DNA of 64,000 bases from Protofrankia sp963555925 (GCA_963555925.1 CAUVXJ010000034.1:108830-172829), one strand, 5' to 3'; counted from the first letter of the stretch, positions 30,436-41,022 are shown. Notes: a model not told the origin generated them from the letters alone. Numbers and translations: made by a program.

Positions 30436-30639
30436 AACGATCATCCTCTGCGGGATCTCGTCGAGTCGTTTGCCGGAGCTGGTAGGTGGGTATCGGTTGT
30501 ATCGCATGACAGGAAAGAACGACTCAAGTCGGCGGGTCGTCACATCGTCGGATTCACGTGCCGGGGCAACCGGAATTCTTGATTGAATACAACGGCATCC
30601 GGGTGATCGCCGGATGTCGACCCTGGACGGCATGGCGAA

Positions 30640-30815
30640 TTGAGAACGCGAAAGGCATGCTTCGGATTGACGTTCTCGGTCGGAAGAGCGTGATGATTTT
30701 TTGTGTGCACCGAATATTAGATTAAAGCAGCCGTGCCAAGTGTTAAATTCGGGTTAAATCTAGATATCAAACCAATAAAACGTGGGTAGCCTTAAAGGTG
30801 CCTGACGTAACAATG
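30640..30815 (-). promoter_or_regulatory. AT-rich promoter region of the ebo-like operon
   Basis: The stretch about 30690-30790 is strikingly AT-rich for this genome, with GTTAAATTCGGGTTAAAT as a short direct repeat and many TAAT/ATTAGATTAAA-like hexamers. It lies 200-350 bases upstream of the first operon gene and is the best promoter candidate, with a long leader implied. On the minus strand TTGGCA followed by TAATAT is a possible but short-spaced -35/-10 pair. Confidence 0.45.
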
Positions 30816-30829
30816 CTGCGCGCGAGCCT

Positions 30830-30871
30830 GCTGACCTGCTGACCTGCAGGCCAAGAGGTCAGCAGGTCAGC
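30830..30871. terminator. Perfect 16-bp hairpin
   Basis: GCTGACCTGCTGACCT (30830-30845) and its exact reverse complement (30856-30871) are separated by ten bases. It lies downstream of the RmlB-like gene and upstream of the AT-rich promoter region, both on the minus strand. No U tract follows, as is usual in actinobacteria. The arm is itself a doubled GCTGACCT, so it could also be an operator. Confidence 0.65.
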
Positions 30872-30965
30872 CGCGAGTAGGCGGTCAGGCCGCGGGTTGC
30901 ACGGAGTGCGCCAGCCTGACCGCGAGAGGTCGACGACCGTACCGGTGTCGGGGTGTGCCGGCTCC

Positions 30966-31029
30966 GCGCCAGGCAGTCTCCGCGCCAGGCAGTTTCCGCG
31001 CCAGGCAGTCTCAGCGCCAGGCAGTCTCG
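30966..31029. repeat. Tandem repeat, 16-bp unit x 4
   Basis: Four near-perfect copies of GCGCCAGGCAGTCTCC. The last one and a half copies overlap the 3' end of the RmlB-like gene and encode its final residues. Confidence 0.9.
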
Positions 31030-32012
31030 GAGACGGGGGAGCGGCCGATGAGCGGGCGCCACCACGACTCGTTGTCGCGGTACCAGGCCACGGTCTCCTT
31101 CATCCCGTCGGCGAAGCCGATCTCGGGCGCCCAGCCGAGCTCGGCCCGTAGCTTGGACGAGTCGAGCAGGTAGCGTCGGTCGTGCGACGGCCGGTCCGGC
31201 ACGATCGTCTTCAGCGACGCAGGCAGGCCCAGTTCGCCGAGGATGGTGTCGGCGATGGTCTCGATGTCAGCCTCCACCCCGCTGCCGACGTGGTAGGTCT
31301 CGCCGACCCGGCCCTGCTGGAGAACCACGTCGATCGCGGCGCAGTGGTCGGCGACATGCAGCCATTCCCGCCGGTTGCGCACGGATGCGTACAGCGGCAG
31401 ATTCTCTCCCTGCAGCGCCCGGGTGACGAACAGCGGGATGACCTTCTCCGGAAACTGGTATGGCCCGTAGTTGTTCGAGCAGTTCGTGATGGTCACGGGC
31501 AGGTCGTAGGTCAGGCCATAGGCCCGCACCGCGTGGTCGCCGCCGGCCTTGGCCGCGTTGTAGGGCGTGCGGGGCAGGTAGGGGGAGTCCTCGGTGAAGG
31601 CGCCCGGGTCGTCGAGGGCCATGTCGCCGTAGACCTCGCACGTCGAGATCTGGTGAAAGCGCGCCACGCCGACCGTGCGGGCGGCCTCCAGCAGCGTCTG
31701 CGTACCGATGACGTTGGTGGCGAAGAACTCACCCGGGCGGATGATCGCCAGGCTGTTGTGCGACTCGGCTGCGAAGTTGACCACGATGTCGACGTGATGT
31801 TCACGCAGCAGCGATTCGACCAGCTCGCGGTCCCGGATGTCGCCGTGGACGAAGGTGATCGCGTCCAGCACGTCGGTGAGGTTCTCCCGGCAGCCCGCGT
31901 AGGTCAGCGCGTCCAACGCCACCAGACGGTCGCCGGCATGCCGCTCACGCCAGTAACGGACGAAGTTCGATCCGATGAACCCGGCGGCTCCGGTCACCAG
32001 CAGCGTCGACAT
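31011..32012 (-). CDS. dTDP-glucose 4,6-dehydratase-like SDR enzyme
   Basis: A 333-residue extended SDR, the normal length of RmlB. LLVTGAAGFIGSNFVRYW binds NAD; NFAAESHNSLA, the YNAAK dyad, NNYGPYQFPEKVIPLF, REWLHVADHCAAI and YHVGSG follow the RmlB order. In the active-site loop RmlB has STDEVYG; here it is STCEVYG, so the Asp used in dehydration is a Cys while the Glu is kept. It may catalyse a related reaction or act on another sugar nucleotide. No rmlA, rmlC or rmlD is nearby. ATG 32012 matches the family start. Confidence 0.82.
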   Translation of the reverse strand: MSTLLVTGAAGFIGSNFVRYWRERHAGDRLVALDALTYAGCRENLTDVLDAITFVHGDIRDRELVESLLREHHVDIVVNFAAESHNSLAIIRPGEFFATNVIGTQTLLEAARTVGVARFHQISTCEVYGDMALDDPGAFTEDSPYLPRTPYNAAKAGGDHAVRAYGLTYDLPVTITNCSNNYGPYQFPEKVIPLFVTRALQGENLPLYASVRNRREWLHVADHCAAIDVVLQQGRVGETYHVGSGVEADIETIADTILGELGLPASLKTIVPDRPSHDRRYLLDSSKLRAELGWAPEIGFADGMKETVAWYRDNESWWRPLIGRSPVSETAWR

Positions 32013-32329
32013 GGTGTGAACGTCCCCCTTGGAATGAAGTCGAGATCGGCGGTCCCGGACCGCCCGGGGCACGCGCCACCTGGAATCCGGCGCAGCCCTG
32101 CGCCACCCTCTCATGACCCGGTGGCGCCGATCACCGGGGCACACCGGCGCGGGCGCGGGTAGTCCGTACTCTGTGAGTATGGGTTCGGTAGTGACGTTCG
32201 CAGCGTCCAGGTCCGTCGCCCTGAGAGTTCCCGGCGTTGACGTTCACGGCTTCGTGAGGGGCCGTGACGCGGGCCGTGCCGTCCTGCTGCCGCGTTTGCT
32301 GACGTCTTCCCGGAAGGCCACGTGCACAT
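32013..32329. other. Intergenic region between divergent genes
   Basis: A 317-base gap that must hold the promoters of the RmlB-like gene (minus) and the ABC-F gene (plus). No gene and no clear promoter hexamers are visible; a GGAAGG box lies 13 bases before the ABC-F ATG. Confidence 0.4.
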
Positions 32330-33943
<1,614 letters not shown>

Positions 33944-34063
33944 CCGGGAAACAGGCAGCCGGGTCCGCCGGTCCGTACCGGATGCGGCCACGTCACCGGC
34001 TCCGGCTCCGGCTCCGGCTCCGCGACGCCGCGTCCTTATTGCCGGTCGCTCTAGGATGGTCGG

Positions 34064-35032
34064 GTGAGCACGCAGGGCGGCACGAAGGCGGTTCTGGCGG
34101 CGCTGTCGGCCAATCTGGGGATCGCGGTGGCGAAGTTCGTCGCCTTTCTGATCACCCGGTCGTCCTCGATGCTGGCCGAATCCATCCATTCGGTCGCCGA
34201 CTCCGGTAACCAGGTTCTGCTCCTGCTCGGCCAGCGGCGCGCGGCCCGTCCGCCCGATGAGGAACACCCCTTCGGTTACGGCCGTTCGCGCTACATCGCC
34301 GGTTTCCTCGTCGGGATCGTGTTGTTCAGCGTCGGCGGGTTGTTCTCGGTCCGCGAGGGGGTGGAGAAGCTGCGCCACCCCCATGAGCTCGACCACGGCC
34401 TGGTGGCGATCGTCGTCCTGCTCCTGGCGACCGCCTTGGAGGGATTCTCCCTGCGGACCGCGATCGCCGAAGCCCGCCACCTCAAAGGTGATGCGTCGTG
34501 GTGGGGGTTCGTCCACGGCGCCCGTGCTCCGGAACTACCGGTGGTGCTGCTGGAGGACCTCGCAGCGCTGGTGGGCCTCGTGTTCGCACTTGCCGGCGTC
34601 GGCCTCACCCTCGCGACCGACGACCCGGTCTGGGATGCCGCAGGCACGGTCGCGATCGGCATTCTGCTGCTGGCCGTGGCCACAATCGTTGCGGTCGAGA
34701 CCCAGGCGATGCTTGTCGGGGAGGCGGCCACCCCTGCGATGGTCGCCACCATCCGTGGTGCTCTTGCGGGGTCGCCGCACATCACGCGGGTGATCCAGCT
34801 GCGCACACTGCACCTTGGACCGGACGAACTGCTCGTGGCAGCCAAGATCGGTATGGATGTCGAGCTGACCCTACCTGCTGTCGCGCGCGCGATCGACGGC
34901 GCCGAGGCGCGGTTGCGGGCGGCTGTGCCGATCGCGTGCAGGGTCTATCTGGAGCCGGACATTTCCAGCCAGACCGACCAGACCGACCAGACCGGTCATG
35001 CCGTCCAGACCGGCAAGCCGTCAGCCGGTTGA
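34064..35032 (+). CDS. Cation diffusion facilitator transporter
   Basis: A 322-residue CDF protein that exports divalent metals such as zinc by proton exchange. It has the usual six-helix membrane part: LAESIHSVADSGNQ in helix 2 holds the metal-site pattern (HSxxD), followed by EEHPFGYGRSRY. The matching helix-5 site reads VVLLEDLAALVGL, with Glu-Asp where many CDFs have His-x3-Asp. The C-terminal cytoplasmic domain is short and ends in a repeated QTDQTDQTG tail. It starts with GTG 34064. Metal identity cannot be read from sequence. Confidence 0.87.
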   Translation: MSTQGGTKAVLAALSANLGIAVAKFVAFLITRSSSMLAESIHSVADSGNQVLLLLGQRRAARPPDEEHPFGYGRSRYIAGFLVGIVLFSVGGLFSVREGVEKLRHPHELDHGLVAIVVLLLATALEGFSLRTAIAEARHLKGDASWWGFVHGARAPELPVVLLEDLAALVGLVFALAGVGLTLATDDPVWDAAGTVAIGILLLAVATIVAVETQAMLVGEAATPAMVATIRGALAGSPHITRVIQLRTLHLGPDELLVAAKIGMDVELTLPAVARAIDGAEARLRAAVPIACRVYLEPDISSQTDQTDQTGHAVQTGKPSAG

Positions 35033-35052
35033 CGGCTTGCCGGTCGCTCTTA

Positions 35053-35217
35053 GAGCCTGTTTTGAATCTTCTGTCCGAGCGATCCACGCCCAGCCGGCCC
35101 CCGGCTGCGTTGTCGGCCAAACCGATACAACTCATCCGGTATCGCTTCGGCCTCCCGCCTTGCCGGGAACCACCTGGACGCGGCTCGCTGTCCGAACCCA
35201 AGATTCAAAACAGGCTC
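35053..35217. mobile_element. 165-bp MITE with IS5-like ends
   Basis: Perfect 18-base terminal inverted repeats (GAGCCTGTTTTGAATCTT at 35053-35070 and its complement at 35200-35217) are flanked on both sides by TTA, a 3-base target duplication. The ends resemble actinobacterial IS5-family insertion sequences, and the inside has no transposase. It is a non-autonomous element. The right-hand TTA also provides the stop codon of the next gene on the minus strand. Confidence 0.82.
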
Positions 35218-36522
35218 TTACAGGTTCCCGGGTAGGAATGCGCGAGCGGCGATCGCGGTCAGGGCTCCGACGCCGGTCAGGCCGAGTGGCAGGGTTCCCG
35301 CCCGGGTTGTGTCCCCCGGACGGTCTGGGCGCGGGTTGGGCGCCAGCGCGGGTACCAGCAGCCAGCAGTAGAGCGGCAGCCAGGACCGCTCCACATCGGC
35401 CGATGCCACGCCCGTCAATATTCCGAAGCCGATCGCGGGGACCGCACCGACAAGAAAGGGCCATCCGGGCGTGAGCCGGATGCGCCGCGTCGCACGGACT
35501 ATCGTCGGTCCGCAGGCGATCAGCACGACCGTGAGGCCGATTGGAATGCGCACGATCCACGCCGGGACACCCGGGCCGCTACCGGGATGGTGCGCGGTGG
35601 CGACGACCTGCTGGTGCGCGACAGCCAGCCCGTCGGGCCAGGAGAAGCCCAGAACCGCGGCCACCGACAACGGCACCAGCACACATGCGCCGGTTATCAC
35701 GTTGAGTAGCGGACGCCGGCGGACGAAGTATGTGGCCACGACCGCCACGCCAAGCCAGACCACCCCGTAGCCGCAGAGCGCCGCCACACCGATGCCCAGT
35801 CCGCATCCGGCCGCCCACCGCAGGCGTCGGCCCGGTTCGGAGCCGATGACCCCGAGCGTGACGAACCCCACGGCGAGGGCCGTCGTCATCCCGTCCGTCG
35901 CGGGAATCCACACCGCCCACGGTGCCAGTACCAGCACCGGGACGAGGCGTCGGGCGGCCAGCGCATGGCACAACGACCGGACGGCGATCGCGGCGAGCGG
36001 GACGGTGGACGCGCTCAGGGCCGCCAGCACGACGCCCAGGGCGCTCGGGGATCTGATTCCCATCCGGGTCAGGGCCCATAGCAACATCACCAGGCCGGGC
36101 GGATGCGACCGGATGCCGTACCCGTAGGAGACCGCCTGCTGGGTGTACGCCCGCAGGAAGCCCATCGGGCCGGCGTCCACGGCGGCGAGCTCCGACAGAT
36201 AGCCCTGGGGGCCACCGAGCGGACCGGCCAGACCGCTCAGACCGTTCACCGAGGCCAGCGCCAGGCTCCAGGCCAACGATGCCGCGTAGCCGGCGACCAG
36301 CAGCGGGCCCCACCTCATCCGGATGTGAAAGTTGCGCCAGGTGGCGACGATGACCGCAGCCATGACTGCCGGGGCGAGGAGGGACGTCGGCGAAATATGC
36401 AGGCGCCGGTCCACCGTGAACGGTATGGCGGCGAGCGGCGTCGGCAGCGGTTCGGTGTCGCTTCCGCCGGCGTGCAGGAACGCGGTCAGGCCCAGGCAGG
36501 CGATCACCGCCCCGATCCACAT
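35218..36522 (-). CDS. Polytopic membrane protein, GT-C glycosyltransferase-like
   Basis: A 434-residue protein with about ten hydrophobic helices. The loop GYGIRSHPPGLVMLLWALTRMG and the later PWAVWIPATDGMTTALAVGF are reminiscent of GT-C mannosyl- or arabinofuranosyl-transferases, but I see no firm catalytic Asp motif. ATG 36522 is chosen because it opens the first helix; the frame stays open to 36975 with a Pro/Arg/Gly-rich stretch that may be untranslated. Its TAA stop is made by the target duplication of the adjacent MITE, so the C-terminus (RAFLPGNL) may have been trimmed by the insertion. Confidence 0.6.
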   Translation of the reverse strand: MWIGAVIACLGLTAFLHAGGSDTEPLPTPLAAIPFTVDRRLHISPTSLLAPAVMAAVIVATWRNFHIRMRWGPLLVAGYAASLAWSLALASVNGLSGLAGPLGGPQGYLSELAAVDAGPMGFLRAYTQQAVSYGYGIRSHPPGLVMLLWALTRMGIRSPSALGVVLAALSASTVPLAAIAVRSLCHALAARRLVPVLVLAPWAVWIPATDGMTTALAVGFVTLGVIGSEPGRRLRWAAGCGLGIGVAALCGYGVVWLGVAVVATYFVRRRPLLNVITGACVLVPLSVAAVLGFSWPDGLAVAHQQVVATAHHPGSGPGVPAWIVRIPIGLTVVLIACGPTIVRATRRIRLTPGWPFLVGAVPAIGFGILTGVASADVERSWLPLYCWLLVPALAPNPRPDRPGDTTRAGTLPLGLTGVGALTAIAARAFLPGNL

Positions 36523-37292
36523 CGCGATTTCGCCGAACTCGGCCGGGTCCACGCCGGTGGACGGCAGTCGTGGCAGAGCGCCGCGACCTCCCCGCGGGCG
36601 GGTACCCGCCGGGTCGTCACCAGCGGATCGGGCGCCGCCCGGCCATACCCGGGAGGTCTTGGCAAGGATCGGAACGTCGACCACCTTTTGACCGTGTCCG
36701 AAAACCAGCTCCCCGGCCCGCCGGATCGCGACGATGACCGGCGGTATCGCGCCCCGGCCACCGCTTCGCGCCGTATGGGAACCCCGGCTCGCCAGACTCG
36801 ATTGAACCCCACTTTCGGGTTCTGCGCCGGCTTGGCGGACGCCCCGCGGATCCCAGCGCCTCGAGCGAACGGCGGGCCGCAAAGACGCTCTCATGGCTGT
36901 ATGCCCGGCGCGATGCCCACATGTGCACCGTAGCCAGGTCGACGGTGCCGGGTTCGGGTGGTGCACGATGTTCACCGGCGCGGATTCGACGATGTTCGTC
37001 GTGACGCGCTGAAGTCACTGTCAGACCAGACAGGGGCGATTAGGGACACGGGTCTTCGCTGACGTTGGTGGATGTGCCGTTTCTCCTGCTGCGGTGGGCG
37101 AAACAGCCATCGGTCCCGTGGTCGGGCGTTGGTGGTCCGGTGATGGGAAGAAGGGAAAAGCCGGGCGCAGCCGGGGGGTCGGTCGGGCGCGTGAAGGGGA
37201 CAGTGTGATGGATCACATGCGCTTCGAGTGGCGCGTTCACCGCGACTGAGTGAAGATCGGTTCGCAGATCATCTATCACGGAGGGGGCCACA
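36523..37292. other. Gap before the small HTH gene
   Basis: If the membrane protein starts at 36522, this 770-base stretch has no firm gene. It contains a possible N-terminal extension of that protein up to 36975 and, at its right end, a strong GGAGGGGG ribosome-binding box at about 37280 for the HTH gene. Confidence 0.4.
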
Positions 37293-37511
37293 TTGGCCGA
37301 GCTTAGGAAAGGAACCCGGATCACCGGCGCGGAGCGCGACAAGCTTGCATCAGAGCTTCGGAAGAAGTATGAGGCGGGTCAGAGCATCCGCCTCCTCGCT
37401 GAGTCGTCGGGTCGTTCGTACGGGTTCGTTCACCGGATCCTCTCGGAGTCCGGAACAACTCTGAGAGGCCGCGGCGGCGCAACCCGAGGCAGCAAGAAGA
37501 AGAGCGTCTGA
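37293..37511 (+). CDS. Small helix-turn-helix protein
   Basis: A 72-residue basic protein that starts with TTG, supported by a GGAGGGGG box. The sequence RDKLASELRKKYEAGQSIRLLAESSGRSYGFVHRILSESG contains a resolvase-like helix-turn-helix, followed by TLRGRGGATRGSKKK. This family is highly conserved in actinobacteria and is usually a single-domain DNA-binding protein of unknown target. Two bases separate it from the next gene, so they are probably co-transcribed. Confidence 0.88.
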   Translation: MAELRKGTRITGAERDKLASELRKKYEAGQSIRLLAESSGRSYGFVHRILSESGTTLRGRGGATRGSKKKSV

Positions 37512-37513
37512 TC

Positions 37514-38359
37514 ATGTTGCAACCGGCCGTCGCCGATCTGGCGGCGGCCGGTCTGACCCTGACGATCGAGGATTCACGGGCGATCATCACCGTCGATCGC
37601 CGGGATCGCGGCGTCGCTTGCGCGCGCGCCGTGTCCGCCGTTGGAGCGCTGGCGGAGATCGGGCGATATCTGCCCGGGAGTATCCGGCTTGTGCTTCTTC
37701 GGATCATCGGTGGCTTGCCACCGTTTGATCATGTTCGGGTCGACCCGACCGCTGCCTGCGGTCGGGAACGGCCCGGCATGGGCGGCATGTGCCCTGAGGA
37801 CGACATGGGCTCTGTGGGTCCTGTGGGTCTTGAGGGTTCTGTGGGTCTTGAGGGTACGGACGGCGCTGACGACGTCGGCGACCGTCGGTCCACGCTCGAC
37901 TGGTTGTCCCGGCCCGACCTGTTCAGCATCGCTGTCGTCAGCGGGTGGGCCGTGGACGCTCTGCACCTGGCACTCGCCTGCGACCTGCGGGTCTTCTGTG
38001 CCGACGCGTACCTGGCCATGGACGGGATCCGGCACGGTCGCATTCCGGCGCTCGGGGTATCGGACACGCTGGTCGATCTGGTCGGCTATGGCCGGGCGCT
38101 GGACCTCTGTGTGACAGGACGCGTGGTGTCCGGCACGCAGGCGTACGGGTGGGGACTCGCCGACCGGGTGGCCGCCCCGGTCGATCTGCCGGATGCGGTG
38201 GAGGATCTCGCCGCCGCGCTGCTTGCCCCGCCCCGGGGACTGGCCGTCGAGGTCAAGGCGTTGCTGCTGCACAGGCGCGAGCGGTCCCGACCGGACCAGG
38301 TGCGTGCCGAACGGGATGCCCAGCTCCGCACGTCAGCTGAGGCAGTGCCGCCGGGCTGA
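37514..38359 (+). CDS. Enoyl-CoA hydratase/isomerase-family protein
   Basis: A 281-residue crotonase-fold protein. FSIAVVSGWAVDALHLALACDLRVFCADAYLAMDGIRHGRIPALGVSDTLVDLVGYGRALDLCVTGRVVSGTQAYGWGLADRVA follows the family pattern. The usual oxyanion-hole glycines of GGG/AGG type are replaced by SGWAVDA, and the usual Glu pair is not obvious, so it may be catalytically altered. An insertion with repeated VGLEG units (37800-37860) lies before the core. Its neighbour is the HTH gene, a pairing seen in other actinobacteria. Confidence 0.75.
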   Translation: MLQPAVADLAAAGLTLTIEDSRAIITVDRRDRGVACARAVSAVGALAEIGRYLPGSIRLVLLRIIGGLPPFDHVRVDPTAACGRERPGMGGMCPEDDMGSVGPVGLEGSVGLEGTDGADDVGDRRSTLDWLSRPDLFSIAVVSGWAVDALHLALACDLRVFCADAYLAMDGIRHGRIPALGVSDTLVDLVGYGRALDLCVTGRVVSGTQAYGWGLADRVAAPVDLPDAVEDLAAALLAPPRGLAVEVKALLLHRRERSRPDQVRAERDAQLRTSAEAVPPG

Positions 38360-38360
38360 C

Positions 38361-38408
38361 GGGCCGCCGGGCCGCCGGGCCGCCGGGCCGCCGGGCCGCC
38401 GGGCCGCC
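38361..38408. repeat. Tandem repeat, 8-bp unit x 6
   Basis: Six perfect copies of GGGCCGCC immediately after the enoyl-CoA hydratase stop, flanked on both sides by GCTGAC. Confidence 0.93.
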
Positions 38409-38491
38409 GGGCTGACTGCGCGGGAATGATCCGTAGTCGAAGCCTGCTTACAGTGTTGCAGTTGTAGTGACATCGACTCCAGGGTGGACTG

Positions 38492-40429
38492 ATGAGAATC
38501 GCGGACGGCGGGCCGCCCATCAGCGCACGGGCCTTCCAGCGTGACCGTTCGATCGCGCACCAGAAACTGCGGTCGGGCACTCTGCGCCGGATCGTGGAGT
38601 TCGCACGCCCGTACCGCCGGATGCTGGCCGGCTTCCTCGTATTGATCGTCATCGACGCCGCACTGGGCGCCACCACACCGCTCATCTTCAAATCGATCAT
38701 CGATGACGGAATCATCCCCGGGCGGGTGGGCGTCGTGGAGGCGCTCGCGGCGCTGGTCGGTGCGATCGCCATCGTCGACGCGCTGCTGGCGCTGGCGCAA
38801 CGCTGGTTCTCGGCTCGCATCGGCGAAGGCCTCATCTTCGACATGCGGGCCCGGGTCTTCGACCATGTCCAACGTCAGCCGCTCGCCTTCTTCACCCGCG
38901 CCCAGACCGGTGCCCTGATCTCGCGGCTGAACAGCGACGTCCTGGGCGCGCAGTCGGCGTTCACCGGGACGCTGTCCGCCGTGCTGTCCAACGTCGTGTC
39001 CGTCGGTTTCGTCCTTGCGGCGATGATCGCGCTGTCGTGGCAGATCACCATCGTGTCGCTGGTGCTGCTGCCGGTGTTCGTCATCCCGGCGCGGTTGCTC
39101 GGTCCGAAACTCGCCGCGCTCACCCGGGAGGGCTATGGGCTCAACGCCGAGATGCACACGACGATGACCGAACGGTTCAACGTGTCGGGGGCACTGCTGG
39201 TCAAGCTCTACGGCCGGCCGTCGACGGAGAACCACAGCTTTGCCGCCAAGGCATCCCGCGTTCGTGACATCGGTGTGACCCAGGCGATGTACGGTCGGAT
39301 CTTCTTCGTCTCGTTGACCATGGTCGGGTCACTGGCGACCGCCATCGTCTACGGAGTCGGCGGCCGGTTCGCGGCCGAGGGTGTACTTGAGGTCGGCACG
39401 GTCGTCGCGCTGACGTCGTACCTGTCCCGCCTCTATGGGCCGTTGACGCAGCTGTCGAACGTCAACGTCGACGTGATGACCGCGCTGGTCTCCTTCGAGC
39501 GGGTGTTCGAGGTGCTCGACCTGACGCCGGCCATCGCCGACCGGCCGGATGCGGTCGACCTGCCGCGCGGGTCGGCGACGGTCGAATTCGACGACGTCGG
39601 CTTCGGTTACCCGGCCGCGGACGAGGTGTCGCTGGCGTCGCTGGAGTCGGTGGCCATCCTCGACCGGCGGGTACCCGAACCCGTCCTGCATCACATCTCG
39701 TTCCGCATCGCACCCGGTGAGCTGGTGGCCCTGGTGGGGCCGTCCGGCGCCGGGAAGACGACGATCAGCCAACTGGTGCCCCGGATGTACGACGCGCGGA
39801 CCGGGACGGTCCGGGTCGGCGGCCATGACGTCCGCGACGTCACCCTGCGATCGTTGCGCGACGCCGTGGGCGTTGTCACCCAGGATGCGCATCTGTTCCA
39901 CGACACGATCCGGGCGAACCTCGTCTACGCCCGTCCCGAGGCGAGCGAGGAGCAGATGTGGTCGGCGATGGAGGCGGCCATGATTGCATCCGTTGTGCGG
40001 GCGTTGCCCGACGGCCTCGACACGGTCGTCGGGGACCGTGGCTACCGGCTCTCCGGCGGTGAGAAGCAGCGGCTGGCGATCGCGCGGCTGCTGCTCAAGG
40101 AGCCGTCGATCGTGGTTCTCGACGAGGCCACCGCCCACCTTGACAGCGAGTCCGAGGCTGCGGTCCAGCGGGCGCTGGCCACCGCTCTGGCCGGTCGGAC
40201 ATCACTGGTGATCGCGCATCGCCTGTCCACAGTTCGCGACGCCGACCGGATTCTGGTGATCGACGGTGGACGGGTGGTCGAAAGCGGTCGGCACTCCCAG
40301 CTGCTGGCCAGCGGTGGTCTGTACGGGGAGCTGTACCGCACCCAGTTCGAAGGCCAGACTCCAGGGCCGGCGGTCGAGGGCTCGACCGCCGACAATCGCG
40401 GCGAACAGCAAGCCGCGGCCGTCGGCTGA
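38492..40429 (+). CDS. ABC exporter, fused permease and ATPase
   Basis: A 645-residue half transporter. Residues about 35-330 are the six-helix exporter domain (LRRIVEFARPYRRMLAGFLVLIVID at its start). The ATPase part has Walker A LVGPSGAGKTTI, Q-loop VTQDAHLFHD, signature RLSGGEKQRLAIARLL, Walker B IVVLDEATAHLD and the switch IAHRLSTV, all intact, so it should be active as a homodimer or with an unseen partner. It carries a short loop (EVSLASLESVAILDRR) inside the first part of the ATPase domain. Substrate class is MsbA/multidrug-like but cannot be narrowed. Confidence 0.9.
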   Translation: MRIADGGPPISARAFQRDRSIAHQKLRSGTLRRIVEFARPYRRMLAGFLVLIVIDAALGATTPLIFKSIIDDGIIPGRVGVVEALAALVGAIAIVDALLALAQRWFSARIGEGLIFDMRARVFDHVQRQPLAFFTRAQTGALISRLNSDVLGAQSAFTGTLSAVLSNVVSVGFVLAAMIALSWQITIVSLVLLPVFVIPARLLGPKLAALTREGYGLNAEMHTTMTERFNVSGALLVKLYGRPSTENHSFAAKASRVRDIGVTQAMYGRIFFVSLTMVGSLATAIVYGVGGRFAAEGVLEVGTVVALTSYLSRLYGPLTQLSNVNVDVMTALVSFERVFEVLDLTPAIADRPDAVDLPRGSATVEFDDVGFGYPAADEVSLASLESVAILDRRVPEPVLHHISFRIAPGELVALVGPSGAGKTTISQLVPRMYDARTGTVRVGGHDVRDVTLRSLRDAVGVVTQDAHLFHDTIRANLVYARPEASEEQMWSAMEAAMIASVVRALPDGLDTVVGDRGYRLSGGEKQRLAIARLLLKEPSIVVLDEATAHLDSESEAAVQRALATALAGRTSLVIAHRLSTVRDADRILVIDGGRVVESGRHSQLLASGGLYGELYRTQFEGQTPGPAVEGSTADNRGEQQAAAVG

Positions 40430-40569
40430 ACAACTACCGGCCGACGCCGGTCACCTCGGGCGGTGTTTTCACACATGTGTGCCTGGTTTCACCCACGGAC
40501 CATCCGGGTCATTTCACAGGCGTCGTCCGGGCTGTTGCCCCGGGACCAACGGCATCACGGCCTCGACGC

Positions 40570-40603
40570 GGGGACGCCCGGCTTGCCTACGCCGGGCGTC
40601 CCC
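40570..40603. terminator. Strong hairpin downstream of the ABC exporter
   Basis: GGGGACGCCCGGC (40570-40582) pairs perfectly with 40591-40603 across an eight-base loop. It lies 140 bases past the exporter stop and has no U tract. A Rho-independent-like terminator is the simplest reading. The rest of the 593-base gap to pyruvate kinase shows no convincing gene. Confidence 0.7.
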
Positions 40604-40975
40604 TGCCGCTGTCGGCAAGGGGCTCATCCGAGGTGTCGTCACCGTTCACCGGGGCCGCGTCGGGCTCGTCATGCGGGAGGGAAATGTCGACATCGCCGGA
40701 CGGATGGCGGTGGATCGCCGGGTTCTCGCTCATCTGTCTGCCCACCGTGACCTGGGAAGTTACCTGGACGTGCCCGCCTGTGCGCCTTTTGGAGAGCTCT
40801 TCGCAGGGATCGCCCGGCTTCGTTGCCGACGCCCTGATCCGGTTCGGTATCCACGCGCTGCGCAGCGATGCGGACACGTCGACCGTACGCCAGCGCACCA
40901 CGCACCGCAGCGTGTGGCGGAGCTGGGTCCTATTTCCTGTAGACGAAAAACGTTCCGGGTGTCGTTCAGTCGATA

Positions 40976-41016
40976 GCGGGGGCGGTGTCCAAGCCCCCGC
41001 CATCATTTCCTAGGCT
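40976..41016 (+). promoter_or_regulatory. Hairpin and -10 box just before pyruvate kinase
   Basis: GCGGGGGC (40976-40983) pairs with 40993-41000 and is followed by CATCATTT, so it may end upstream transcription. A TAGGCT hexamer at about 41011-41016 lies six to seven bases before the GTG start, consistent with a leaderless pyk mRNA. The -35 region would fall in the hairpin. Confidence 0.5.
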
Positions 41017-41022
41017 TATCCC

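Noticed and set aside
40587..41006. A 139-codon minus-strand frame between the ABC exporter and pyruvate kinase
   Set aside because: It has no recognisable domain, it ends within the terminator hairpin, and it would leave only 16 bases for the promoter of pyk.
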